A stretch of 64,000 bases of DNA from NCBI GenBank assembly GCA_036788195.1, contig DAIQNX010000016.1, positions 5,459-69,458 of the forward strand, given 5' to 3'. Positions 40,537 through 49,428 of the stretch are shown piece by piece. The DNA is from CALFXN01 sp937957815 (GTDB lineage: Bacteria > Synergistota > Synergistia > Synergistales > Aminobacteriaceae). The notes below the pieces were generated by a model that was not told the DNA's origin, did not search any database, and saw only the letters and a program-made list of their open reading frames with translations. The translations under genes were made by a program, and so were the position numbers. Every line of letters starts with the position of its first letter. Within the stretch, counting starts at the first letter, position 1.

Positions 40537-42260
40537 TTGCTCCTTCCCGTTCGCTTGAGAGCGGCACCGAGTTCGCCGAAACGTTTAATTCCGTCCGCTG
40601 TTGCAACGCCGCGTTGCATTGACTCCCGGAGGAGTTCATACTCCCTTTTATCGCGAAGGCGCCCAAGTTCGGCAAGCAGGATATTCCATCCGTCACAACC
40701 GCCGAATGCTTCCGAAGCCTCTCCTCCGAGCGCAAGAACGTTCAGAGGTACTTTCTCGCCCATCGAAAGCCACTGGGATTCGAGATCCTGTGGAGATGAC
40801 CCCGAAAGAATCGCCTCCGCGACATTGCGCACCGTTTCATGTGACAGGAGTCCCAACAGTCGGCCGGGATCGCAGTCACGCCGTCTCGCTGCGTCTCGCC
40901 AGAGCATGTAGCAGAGCGCGGCCTCCATGTGCGGATACGCCTCCGTCTTTTTCGGACCGGAACTCTTTCCCTTCGCCATCATTGCGTCCGTTTCCGATTC
41001 TTTTCGGCCCGGCACAGAAGCGGCGAGAAGCGACCTGAGAACGTGCGGAAAAACTCCCAGAGCCTTCGCGGCCTCTGCGATGTGACATTCAGCATCCACA
41101 GGTCCAAGCGATCTCAACGTCTCAATAATATCGTCCGTCGCCCGTTTCCTCGTCTCCGGAGAGTCGAGTTCTCCCCGACGCATCGCTATGTGGTATGAAA
41201 CAAGAGGGAGTGCGTTCTGCACGGCCGCATCAAATAGAGAGAGGCCATCCGGAGTCTGGAGGAGTTCGTCGGGGTCCTTGCCGAGGGGGATCCTGACAAC
41301 GGAAACCGAAAGTCCTGCCTTCCGGAGAATATACATGCCCCGGATCGTCGCTTCCTGTCCCGCCGCATCGGCGTCATAACAGATGAGGCACCGGTCGGCA
41401 AGGCGATGAAGCTGTTCCGCCTGTTCTTCGGTCAGTGACGTTCCGAGTGAGGCGACCGCCTCGGAATACCCACACGTCTGGAGACGAAGAGCGTCCATGT
41501 ACCCTTCGACAAGAATGGTACGTTTCTTCTCCCGGATCGACTGCTTGGCATCGTTGAGGAGATAGAGCGTCTTCCTCTTGCTGTACAAAACCCCTTCGGG
41601 ACTGTTGATGTACTTCGCGCCCTCTCCGTCGATGATGCGTCCGCCGAACGCCACGAGCCTCCCGGAGCCATCTCTGATCGGGAAGATGATTCGTCCGCGG
41701 AAACGATCGTATACACCGTGCTTCCCCTGCATTACAAGACCGCAATCAGTTGCATCCTTCGAGGACACTCCGTTTTTCTGCAGGAAACTCCAGAGCCCAT
41801 CCCAGGATGATGGGGCCCATCCTATGGAAAACCGATCGAGGATTTCCGGAGACGCGAAATTCCGTCGTTTCAGATATGCACGAGCGACCTCTCCTTCGCG
41901 ATCCCTGAGACGGTCGCGAAACCAGCGCAACGTCGCTTCCATGACATCCGTCAGTGTACGCGTCTCTCTCTTTTCATGCTTCGGGAGTTCGACTCCGACT
42001 CTTTCCGCAAGCATCTCCAGCGTCGATGGGAAATCGAGTCCCTCAATCTCCATGACGAAACTGATTACATCCCCCCCTCTGTTGCATCCGAAGCAATGAT
42101 AGGTCTGCCTCTCCTGGGATACCGAGAAGGAAGGCGTTTTTTCGGAATGAAAGGGACACAGCCCCTGGTAGTTCTTCCCTGCCTTCCGGAGTCGGACATA
42201 TTCCCCGATGACCTCGACGATATCGAGACGTTCCTTGACGCGTTGCACTGAATCGGACAT
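40533..42260 (-). CDS. dnaG: DNA primase
   Basis: Makes RNA primers for replication. 575 residues from ATG 42260 (GGGAGGG close upstream). CHC2 zinc finger Cys35, His38, Cys56, Cys59; RNA polymerase domain; TOPRIM domain with VEGYMDALRLQT and CYDADAAGQEA; a C-terminal helicase-binding region. The usual neighbour rpoD is absent here: the next genes are an S4 protein and eno. Confidence 0.98.
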   Translation of the reverse strand: MSDSVQRVKERLDIVEVIGEYVRLRKAGKNYQGLCPFHSEKTPSFSVSQERQTYHCFGCNRGGDVISFVMEIEGLDFPSTLEMLAERVGVELPKHEKRETRTLTDVMEATLRWFRDRLRDREGEVARAYLKRRNFASPEILDRFSIGWAPSSWDGLWSFLQKNGVSSKDATDCGLVMQGKHGVYDRFRGRIIFPIRDGSGRLVAFGGRIIDGEGAKYINSPEGVLYSKRKTLYLLNDAKQSIREKKRTILVEGYMDALRLQTCGYSEAVASLGTSLTEEQAEQLHRLADRCLICYDADAAGQEATIRGMYILRKAGLSVSVVRIPLGKDPDELLQTPDGLSLFDAAVQNALPLVSYHIAMRRGELDSPETRKRATDDIIETLRSLGPVDAECHIAEAAKALGVFPHVLRSLLAASVPGRKESETDAMMAKGKSSGPKKTEAYPHMEAALCYMLWRDAARRRDCDPGRLLGLLSHETVRNVAEAILSGSSPQDLESQWLSMGEKVPLNVLALGGEASEAFGGCDGWNILLAELGRLRDKREYELLRESMQRGVATADGIKRFGELGAALKRTGRSN

Positions 42261-42283
42261 AAGCCCTCCCATTTCGATGAAGA

Positions 42284-42315
42284 GCGGGGGGAGGGACCTC
42301 CGTCCCTCCCCCCGC
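42284..42315 (-). terminator. GC-rich hairpin between hppA and dnaG
   Basis: 14-bp stem GCGGGGGGAGGGAC/GTCCCTCCCCCCGC with a 4-base loop, 27 bases past the hppA stop. There is no T-run (TCTTC follows), so it may be a weak terminator or a 3'-end stabiliser. Confidence 0.5.
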
Positions 42316-42341
42316 CAAACGGGTCTTTGTGTATTCGATTT

Positions 42342-44345
42342 CTATATGAAGAGAGGCGCCAATACCAGAGCGATAACGGACATGAGTTTGATGAGGATGT
42401 TCAGACTCGGACCGGCCGTGTCCTTGAAGGGATCGCCAACGGTGTCGCCGACGACAGCCGCGGCATGTTGCGGTGTTTTCTTTCCGCCGTGATGCCCTTC
42501 TTCGATGTACTTTTTGGCGTTATCCCAGGCGCCGCCCGAGTTCGCCATGAAAATCGCGAGCATGACTCCCGTCACGATCGAACCGCCAAGGAGTCCGCCG
42601 AGTGCCTGAGCGCCAAGAAGATATCCGACCAGAACAGGAGAAACGACCGCAAGGAGTCCCGGAATCACCATCTTCTTAAGGGCTGCAGCCGTCGAAATAT
42701 CGACGCATCGCTCGTATTCCGGCCGTGCGGTTCCCTCCATGATCCCAGGAATTTCGCGGAACTGCCGTCTGACCTCGTCGATCATCGCCTGCGCCGCCTG
42801 GCCGACCGCTTCGATGGAAAGCGCACTGAAAAGGAACGGCAACATACCTCCGATGAAGAGCCCCGCCATGACCTTCGGATCCTGAAGGTCGATCGATGTC
42901 AGTTTGACCGAATGGGCAAACGCGACAAAAAGAGCGAGCGCCGTCAGGGCGGCAGATCCGATCGCAAGTCCCTTCCCCATAGCTGCCGTCGTATTTCCGA
43001 TGGAATCAAGCTTATCGGTGATCTTTCGGACTTCAGGCGGAAGGTGGCTCATTTCGGAGATTCCGCCCGCGTTGTCCGCGATGGGGCCGTAGGCGTCAAC
43101 GCTCAGCGCCATACCGGTAATCGAGAGCATTCCGACCGCCGCGCACGCAATGCCGTACAGTCCGCCGAACTTGAAACTGATGAGAATCGACGCACACACG
43201 AGGAATACCGGTATGACCGTCGACTTCATGCCGACCGCTAATCCGGACAGGATCACCGTGGCCGGTCCCGTCTCGGACGCCTGTGCGATATGCTTGACGG
43301 ACCCGTAGTCGCCCGACGTGTAAATCTCTGTGACGAAGCCGATGAGGACACCCGCGACAACGCCGGATACAACCGCCCAGAAGATGTTGAGATCGCCGAG
43401 CATCGCCTTCGTAATCACGAGAGAGACGACAATCAGGATGCCGCCGGTGATGAACGTCCCGTTCCGAAGTGCCGCAGCAGGATCGCCTCGGTTCAGCTTC
43501 TCGATGTACGGCTGAAGATGTTTGTTGCCGGATCCATCGACCTTGACGAACATGGTTCCGAGCAGAGCCGCAACGATGCCGACCGCTGCGATCATCAGCG
43601 GATACACGACTCCGCGGCCGCCATACACGGAAATACCGACCGCCATTGCAGCAATGATCGAATTCACGTAGGATTCAAAAAGGTCGGCGCCCATTCCAGC
43701 GATATCACCGACGTTGTCACCGACATTGTCGGCGATGACGGCGGGATTCCGCGGGTCGTCTTCCGGGATTCCGGCCTCGACCTTGCCGACGAGATCCGCG
43801 CCGACGTCGGCCGCTTTCGTGTAGATCCCACCTCCGACGCGGGCGAAGAGCGCTATCGAACTGGCTCCCATGCCGAAGCTCGTGATAATGTTCGCATCCT
43901 GAAAGATCATGTAACAAACCGCGATTCCGATAACGCCTATTCCGACGACGGACATCCCCATGACACTGCCACCGCCGAAGGCAATCCCCAACGCCTCATT
44001 GACGCCCGTTATCGCCGCAAATGAAGTCCTTCCGTTCGCCCGCGTCGCGACGATCATTCCGAAGAAACCGGAAGCGGCGCTGCAGAGAGCTCCCAAGACA
44101 AAACAAACGGCGGAAGCGACACCGACCTGCCATCCGAGCAATCCGGCAACGACGATGACAAACGGGAAAAGCCACTTATACTCACGAAACAAAAAAGCCA
44201 TTGCCCCTCTGTGGATAATATCCGAAAGCTCGACGATCCGATCGTTTTCGACATTGAAGCTCATGATTTTCTGGTACGTCTTGAACGCATACGCCAGCGC
44301 CAGGATACCCGTAACTACGGTAAGCAGGATAACGAACACACCCAT
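42342..44345 (-). CDS. hppA: Membrane-bound ion-translocating pyrophosphatase
   Basis: Couples pyrophosphate hydrolysis to H+ or Na+ export. 667 residues and about 15-16 helices from ATG 44345 (GGAGG eight bases upstream). Catalytic loop DVGADLVGKVEAGIPEDDPR and DNVGDNVGDIAGMGADLFE. The sequence GNTTAAMGKG has Ala where potassium-independent enzymes have Lys, so it is predicted to be K+-stimulated. Whether it pumps Na+ or H+ cannot be told by eye. Confidence 0.97.
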   Translation of the reverse strand: MGVFVILLTVVTGILALAYAFKTYQKIMSFNVENDRIVELSDIIHRGAMAFLFREYKWLFPFVIVVAGLLGWQVGVASAVCFVLGALCSAASGFFGMIVATRANGRTSFAAITGVNEALGIAFGGGSVMGMSVVGIGVIGIAVCYMIFQDANIITSFGMGASSIALFARVGGGIYTKAADVGADLVGKVEAGIPEDDPRNPAVIADNVGDNVGDIAGMGADLFESYVNSIIAAMAVGISVYGGRGVVYPLMIAAVGIVAALLGTMFVKVDGSGNKHLQPYIEKLNRGDPAAALRNGTFITGGILIVVSLVITKAMLGDLNIFWAVVSGVVAGVLIGFVTEIYTSGDYGSVKHIAQASETGPATVILSGLAVGMKSTVIPVFLVCASILISFKFGGLYGIACAAVGMLSITGMALSVDAYGPIADNAGGISEMSHLPPEVRKITDKLDSIGNTTAAMGKGLAIGSAALTALALFVAFAHSVKLTSIDLQDPKVMAGLFIGGMLPFLFSALSIEAVGQAAQAMIDEVRRQFREIPGIMEGTARPEYERCVDISTAAALKKMVIPGLLAVVSPVLVGYLLGAQALGGLLGGSIVTGVMLAIFMANSGGAWDNAKKYIEEGHHGGKKTPQHAAAVVGDTVGDPFKDTAGPSLNILIKLMSVIALVLAPLFI

Positions 44346-44383
44346 CAATGAAACCTCCCCGGAAGAAAACTCACAACAAGACT

Positions 44384-44403
44384 GCCTGCCTTTCGGGCGG
44401 GCC
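44384..44403 (-). promoter_or_regulatory. Small hairpin upstream of hppA
   Basis: 7-bp stem GCCCGCC/GGCAGGC with a 5-base loop, between the hppA promoter and start codon. It could be a 5'-UTR structure or a weak terminator for the upstream transporter gene; the following sequence AGTCTTGTTGT is only moderately T-rich. Confidence 0.35.
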
Positions 44404-44425
44404 TGAAGAATACACAACGGGAACA

Positions 44426-44454
44426 ATTATAGTTATTTCCCTCCACAAAAACAA
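44426..44454 (-). promoter_or_regulatory. hppA promoter
   Basis: Perfect TATAAT -10 (44426-44431) with TTGTTT (44449-44454) 17 bases upstream. Confidence 0.6.
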
Positions 44455-44484
44455 CCGATACGCAACCACCCCGCTTTTCCAGGA

Positions 44485-45621
44485 TCACGTTCTGCGTTCT
44501 TTTGTGGAAACGGCCTCTCTCTCCGGGGTTTTCTCCCCCACGTAGGTCTTCCACATTCTTCTGTAACTATCGAGAATAAAGACGAACATACTGATACTCA
44601 AAGGGCCGAGGAAAATTCCGAGAAATCCCCATGCGGCAAGGCCTCCGAGCGCTCCGACGAACACGATGAGAACATGCACGTTTCCACCCTCGGAGATGAA
44701 AATAGGGCGGATAAAATTATCCACCATGCTGACGACACACACACCCCACAGAAGAAGGACGATACACCCTTTCATATTGCCCGAATACAGGAGGTACAGA
44801 GATCCGGGAAGCCATACCGAAGGGGTTCCTACAAGGGGGATCAAGGCCATAAACGCCATCATCGCTCCGAAGAGAACCGGAGATGGCAACCCCACGTACC
44901 ACCATCCCATTCCTCCGAGAGTTCCCTGAATGCCGGCGGTGAGGACGACTCCGAATACGACGCCCTGAAGGATCTGCTTCGTTCGGAAGAGAAAAGCCTC
45001 GCGTTCTCTCAGAGGAAGCGGCATGATATCCATAAGGTAATCGACGATCAGATGTCCATCACGTATCATGAAAAACGAGGCGACCATGATGACGACAAGA
45101 TTGTATACGATACTGAACGCATTTCCGAGAAAGGATTTCGACGTTTCGGCGATCGTGGATGTAACCCACGTTCCGACCTGTTCGACCATGTTTTTGAGGT
45201 AGGGGTACTGGTCGAGGAGCGGCTGAACCTTCGCGAGAATCACATCGGGAACAAAGACGGAAATATAGGAGGTGGATCCCGGCGTCATCGACCCGAGAAT
45301 GTCCGCGATCCTGCCGTAGAAGCGGATCCCCTCGCGCGCGGCAACGACGCCGATGATGACGGCTGGTATCAGGACGAGCGCAAAGGCGAGAGTACTCGTG
45401 ATCGTGGCGGCGACGCTGGGATACCGTCCCCTGAGAAGCCGATTGTTCAGGAATCTGTATACCGGCAGAACGAAAAATGACAAAAGTGCGGACCACGCAA
45501 GCGGCTGAAGAAGATTCCGAGTTACGGAATACGAAAGAGCCCCCAAAAGGAGAAACGTCAGAAAAAACGGAATAAACCACCCGCGAATCTTTCTGTCATC
45601 CCGAGTACTTTCACTGTGCAA
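44485..45621 (-). CDS. AI-2E family transporter
   Basis: 378-residue membrane protein with about 8 helices: pairs at 14-32 and 36-55, then a cluster from 165. IRDGHLIVDYLMDIMPLPL, GALGGLAAWGFLGIFLGPL and the final VFILDSYRRMW segment mark the AI-2E (UPF0118) family, whose members export varied small solutes or exchange Na+/H+. TTG start with AAAGGAG nine bases upstream. No quorum-sensing gene nearby, so the substrate is unknown. Confidence 0.9.
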   Translation of the reverse strand: MHSESTRDDRKIRGWFIPFFLTFLLLGALSYSVTRNLLQPLAWSALLSFFVLPVYRFLNNRLLRGRYPSVAATITSTLAFALVLIPAVIIGVVAAREGIRFYGRIADILGSMTPGSTSYISVFVPDVILAKVQPLLDQYPYLKNMVEQVGTWVTSTIAETSKSFLGNAFSIVYNLVVIMVASFFMIRDGHLIVDYLMDIMPLPLREREAFLFRTKQILQGVVFGVVLTAGIQGTLGGMGWWYVGLPSPVLFGAMMAFMALIPLVGTPSVWLPGSLYLLYSGNMKGCIVLLLWGVCVVSMVDNFIRPIFISEGGNVHVLIVFVGALGGLAAWGFLGIFLGPLSISMFVFILDSYRRMWKTYVGEKTPEREAVSTKERRT

Positions 45622-45682
45622 ACAATCACGCTCCTTTCCTGCATTCCGCTACAGCTTCATCCGAACCGTGCGGAACGAACCG

Positions 45683-47215
45683 TCATTCCCATTCGATCGT
45701 TGCAGGCGGTTTACTCGTGATATCGAGTGCGACCCGGTTGATATCCGGGACCTCGTTGCATATCCGGCGGGCGATACGATCGAGAATATCGTACGGAATC
45801 CGGACCCAATCCGCAGTCATTCCGTCTGACGATTCAACTGCCCGTACGACCGCGGCTTCGGAATAGGTTCGCGAATCTCCCATGACCCCAACGGTGCGAA
45901 CCGGCAAGAGGACACAGAATGCCTGCCACACCGACGCATAGCCTTCCCAGAGGGACAGTTCATCGGTACAGATCGCATCCGCTTTTCTCAGGGCATCCAG
46001 TCGCTCCCGCGTTACATCTCCGAGACACCGGACCGCGAGTCCGGGCCCCGGGAAGGGTTTTCTCGTAAGAATGGATGACGGAATTCCGAGTAAGGCCCCG
46101 ATCTTCCGGACTTCGTCCTTGAACAGATCGCGGAGAGGTTCGAGAACCTCGAACCTCATGTTCTCAGGTAATCCACCGACATTGTGGTGACTCTTGATTA
46201 CGGAAGCGCTCTTCCCCTTATGCCCGCTCTCGATGATATCGGGATACAGCGTCCCCTGAAGCAGCCATTGCGCATCCTGCACCGAGGATGCCTCTGCCTC
46301 GAAAACGCGAATGAACGTCTCGCCAATGATCTTCCGTTTCCGTTCGGGATCGGAAACGCCTCTGAGCGCGGACAGGAAGCGTTCGGAAGCGTCGACAGAC
46401 CTGACGTTCAGATCGAGTTTCGAATATCCGTTGAGAACGGAGGCGGCTTCGTCCAGACGGAGAAGGCCGTTGTCGACGAAGACGCAGCTCAGGCGGTCGC
46501 CTACGGCCTTCGATGTTAGAACGGCAGCGACCGTCGAATCCACTCCTCCCGATAATGCGCAAAGAACGCGGCCGTCTCCCACCGTTTGAGAAATCTCCCG
46601 CACCATTCTGTCGACCCAGTCTCCGAGATCCCAGTCTCCCTTGCATCCGCAGATACGGAACAGAAAATTCGACAGGATGTCGTTCCCGTGCTGCGTATGG
46701 GCAACCTCAGGATGAAATTGAAGGCCGTACAGAGCACGCCCCTCATCCACCATAACCGCAGGTACCTGTCCTTCCGTTTCCGCCAGGAGCTCGAATCCCT
46801 CCGGAATTCGATCGACATGGTCTCCGTGGCTCATCCAGACCTCGAATGAATCGGGAAGTCCATCGAGAAGATGCGACGGTCGCGGCCTCCTTCCGATTCG
46901 CATCCGTCCGTATTCCCTGGATGCACCGGACGAAACGCGGCCATCGAACTTCCGGGTCATGAGCTGCATCCCGTAACAGATGCCGAGGACGGGAACGTCC
47001 AGTGAAAAGACGACGTCGTCGATATCCGGCGCGTCAGGCTCCGTCACGCTCTGCGGCCCTCCTGAAATAATCACCCCCACAGGATTTCCCGCACGGATAC
47101 GACCTTCCTCGGCGTCCCACGGCAGTATCTCGCTGTGAACTCCCAGTTCTCGGACCCGTCGCGCAATAAGTTGCGTAAACTGCGACCCGCAATCGAGAAT
47201 TATTATGTTTTCCAC
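45683..47215 (-). CDS. guaA: GMP synthase (glutamine-hydrolysing)
   Basis: Amidates XMP to GMP. 510 residues: class I glutamine amidotransferase domain with nucleophile Cys80 in GICYGMQ and the His in QFHPEVAHT, then the ATP-pyrophosphatase domain with the P-loop LSGGVDSTVAA (near residue 225) and the C-terminal dimerisation domain with KPPATIEWE. No guaB in the window. Confidence 0.99.
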   Translation of the reverse strand: MENIIILDCGSQFTQLIARRVRELGVHSEILPWDAEEGRIRAGNPVGVIISGGPQSVTEPDAPDIDDVVFSLDVPVLGICYGMQLMTRKFDGRVSSGASREYGRMRIGRRPRPSHLLDGLPDSFEVWMSHGDHVDRIPEGFELLAETEGQVPAVMVDEGRALYGLQFHPEVAHTQHGNDILSNFLFRICGCKGDWDLGDWVDRMVREISQTVGDGRVLCALSGGVDSTVAAVLTSKAVGDRLSCVFVDNGLLRLDEAASVLNGYSKLDLNVRSVDASERFLSALRGVSDPERKRKIIGETFIRVFEAEASSVQDAQWLLQGTLYPDIIESGHKGKSASVIKSHHNVGGLPENMRFEVLEPLRDLFKDEVRKIGALLGIPSSILTRKPFPGPGLAVRCLGDVTRERLDALRKADAICTDELSLWEGYASVWQAFCVLLPVRTVGVMGDSRTYSEAAVVRAVESSDGMTADWVRIPYDILDRIARRICNEVPDINRVALDITSKPPATIEWE

Positions 47216-47275
47216 GGGATCTCCTCCGTATCGTCATTTCTGGATCCGTAACGTATCATAGCAGAAAACCGATCG

Positions 47276-47312
47276 AACAAAAAAAGCCCCCGCACTTTCG
47301 CGGGGGCTTTTC
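47276..47312 (-). terminator. Terminator after groEL
   Basis: Stem AAGCCCCCGC/GCGGGGGCTT (47283-47312) followed by a run of T on the minus strand, 14 bases past the groL stop. Confidence 0.95.
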
Positions 47313-47325
47313 AGATTGCCTGATT

Positions 47326-48957
47326 CTAGTACATGTCTTCCATGCCGCCCATGCCACCCTTGGGCATCGCGGGCTCCTTCTTTTCCGGTTTGTCGGCAAC
47401 GATGGCTTCCGTCGTGAGAACCATCGCGGCAATCGAACCGGCGTTCTGGAGAGCGCTGCGCGTCACCTTCACGGGGTCGATGATTCCGGCATCGATCATA
47501 TCGACATACTCGCCGGTCACGGCCTGCAACCCGAATCCGCTCTTCAGGCTCTTTACCTTCTCGACAACGACGTCACCCTGGAAGCCAGCGTTATCGGCGA
47601 TCAGGTGAAGCGGAGCGGTCAGTGACTTCAGGACTATCTGCGCACCCGTCTTCATGTCGCCCTCGATCGTGGCGGCATAATTCTCGAGCGGCTCGTAACA
47701 GGCAAGAAGGGCCACTCCACCGCCAGCGACGATTCCTTCCTCTACCGCGGCGCGCGTCGCGTTCAGCGCGTCTTCGATACGGTGCTTGAGTTCCTTCTGC
47801 TCCGTCTCGGTCGCGGAACCGACCTGGATAACCGCCACACCGCCGACGAGCTTCGCAAGACGTTCCTGGAGCTTTTCCTTGTCGTAGTCGGACGTGGAGT
47901 CTTCGATCTCCTTCTTGATCTGAGCGGCGCGCTTCTTGATTTCGTCCTTGTTGCCGGCACCTTCGACGATCGTCGTCTCTTCCTTCTTGATGCGGATCTT
48001 CTTCGCCCGTCCGAGCATTGAGAGATCGACGCTGTCGAGCTTGATTCCGACTTCTTCGCTGATGACCTGGCCGCCTGTGACGATAGCGATGTCCGCAAGC
48101 ATGGCCTTCCGTCTGTCGCCGAATCCCGGAGCTTTCACGGCCGCAACCTGCATGACGCCACGCAGCTTGTTCACGACAAGCGTCGCGAGGGCTTCACCTT
48201 CGACATCCTCGGCGATGATCAGAAGAGGCTTCCCTGTCTGAACGACCTTCTCGAGCGTCGGAAGGAGATCCTTGATATTGCTGATCTTTCCGTCATGGAT
48301 AAGAATGTAGGCATCGTCGAGCGCGGCTTCCATCTTCTCGGGATCCGTAACCATATAGGGGCTGATGTACCCTTTGTCGAACTGAAGCCCCTCGACCATC
48401 TCAAGCGTCGTTCCGACGGTCTGGCTGTCCTCGACCGTGATGACTCCATCCTCGCCGACTTTCGCCATGGCCTCGGCGATCAGCTGACCTACGGCCTTGT
48501 CATTCGCGGAAATCGAGGCGACCTGGGCGATCTTGTCGCGGTTCTTGACGGAAATGGCTTTCTTTTTGAGTTCGTCGACGCAAATATCGATGGCGCGCTC
48601 GATCCCCTGGCGCATGAGCATTCCGTTCGCCCCGGCGGCGACGTTCTTCATTCCCTCACGGATGATCGAACGGGCGAGAACCGTTGCGGTCGTGGTTCCG
48701 TCACCGGCGATATCGTTCGTCTTGGAGGCGACTTCCTTCAAAAGCTGCGCGCCCGTATTCTCGTACGGATCCTCGAGATCGATCTCCTTGGCGATGGTCA
48801 CGCCGTCATTGGTGATCGTCGGAGATCCGAACTTCTTCTCGAGCACGACATTGCGCCCCTTGGGGCCAAGTGTGACGCCGACGGTATCGGCAACTTTATC
48901 GATTCCCCGAAGCATCGCGCGACGGGCTTCTTCACCGAAAGAAAGCATTTTTGCCAT
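47326..48957 (-). CDS. groL: Chaperonin GroEL (60 kDa)
   Basis: 543 residues. GPKGRNVVLEKKFGSP, NDGVTIAKEI and AGDGTTTATVLA nucleotide-binding segments; C-terminal GGM repeat tail (KGGMGGMEDMY). Single copy here; forms the folding chamber with GroES encoded 38 bases upstream. Confidence 0.99.
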   Translation of the reverse strand: MAKMLSFGEEARRAMLRGIDKVADTVGVTLGPKGRNVVLEKKFGSPTITNDGVTIAKEIDLEDPYENTGAQLLKEVASKTNDIAGDGTTTATVLARSIIREGMKNVAAGANGMLMRQGIERAIDICVDELKKKAISVKNRDKIAQVASISANDKAVGQLIAEAMAKVGEDGVITVEDSQTVGTTLEMVEGLQFDKGYISPYMVTDPEKMEAALDDAYILIHDGKISNIKDLLPTLEKVVQTGKPLLIIAEDVEGEALATLVVNKLRGVMQVAAVKAPGFGDRRKAMLADIAIVTGGQVISEEVGIKLDSVDLSMLGRAKKIRIKKEETTIVEGAGNKDEIKKRAAQIKKEIEDSTSDYDKEKLQERLAKLVGGVAVIQVGSATETEQKELKHRIEDALNATRAAVEEGIVAGGGVALLACYEPLENYAATIEGDMKTGAQIVLKSLTAPLHLIADNAGFQGDVVVEKVKSLKSGFGLQAVTGEYVDMIDAGIIDPVKVTRSALQNAGSIAAMVLTTEAIVADKPEKKEPAMPKGGMGGMEDMY

Positions 48958-48995
48958 GTGAATACCCTCCTTGAAAGATTCCAGAGTCTGGTGTG

Positions 48996-49286
48996 CTACT
49001 TCTCGATAACGGCAAGGACGTCGCGTTCACTGAAAATGACGTATTCTTCGCCGTCGATCTTGACTTCGGTTCCGGCATATTTGCTGAAAATGATGCGATC
49101 GCCGACCTTGACCTCAAGCGGAAGCTTCTGGCCGTTCTCAAGGACCTTGCCGGTGCCCACGGACATAACTTCGCCTTCCTGCGGCTTCTCCTTCGCGGTG
49201 TCGGGAAGAACAATTCCTCCCTTGGTCCGTTCCTCTTTGCTGACGACTTTGACGACGATTCTGTCTCCAAGCGGCTTCAGATGCAT
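48996..49286 (-). CDS. groS: Co-chaperonin GroES (10 kDa)
   Basis: 96 residues. LKPLGDRIVVKVV, the mobile loop EERTKGGIVLPDTAKEKP, and YAGTEVKIDGEEYVI. First gene of the heat-shock operon under a CIRCE element. Confidence 0.99.
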   Translation of the reverse strand: MHLKPLGDRIVVKVVSKEERTKGGIVLPDTAKEKPQEGEVMSVGTGKVLENGQKLPLEVKVGDRIIFSKYAGTEVKIDGEEYVIFSERDVLAVIEK

Positions 49287-49323
49287 CTACAATCCCTCCT
49301 GCAAGACGTTTTTGCGAAATGTG

Positions 49324-49350
49324 TTAGCACTCAGTAACAAGGAGTGCTAA
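49324..49350 (-). promoter_or_regulatory. CIRCE operator (HrcA binding site)
   Basis: Perfect inverted repeat TTAGCACTC-N9-GAGTGCTAA, matching the CIRCE consensus exactly, 37 bases upstream of groS. Predicts repression by HrcA, whose gene is not in the window. Confidence 0.97.
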
Positions 49351-49363
49351 TCGAACGCGATAG

Positions 49364-49392
49364 ATACTACCTTCAGGAGTTCGCATCTTCAA
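49364..49392 (-). promoter_or_regulatory. groESL promoter
   Basis: TTGAAG (49387-49392), 17-base spacer, TAGTAT (49364-49369), placing the start at the edge of the CIRCE element. Housekeeping-sigma type, as expected for HrcA control. Confidence 0.65.
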
Positions 49393-49428
49393 GGCGGTTC
49401 TCGACGAATTATTGCTAGTTATGGCGAG

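Noticed and set aside
42284..42315. Strong inverted repeat as a mobile element end
   Set aside because: There is no transposase, no second copy and no target duplication; it fits a transcript-end hairpin.
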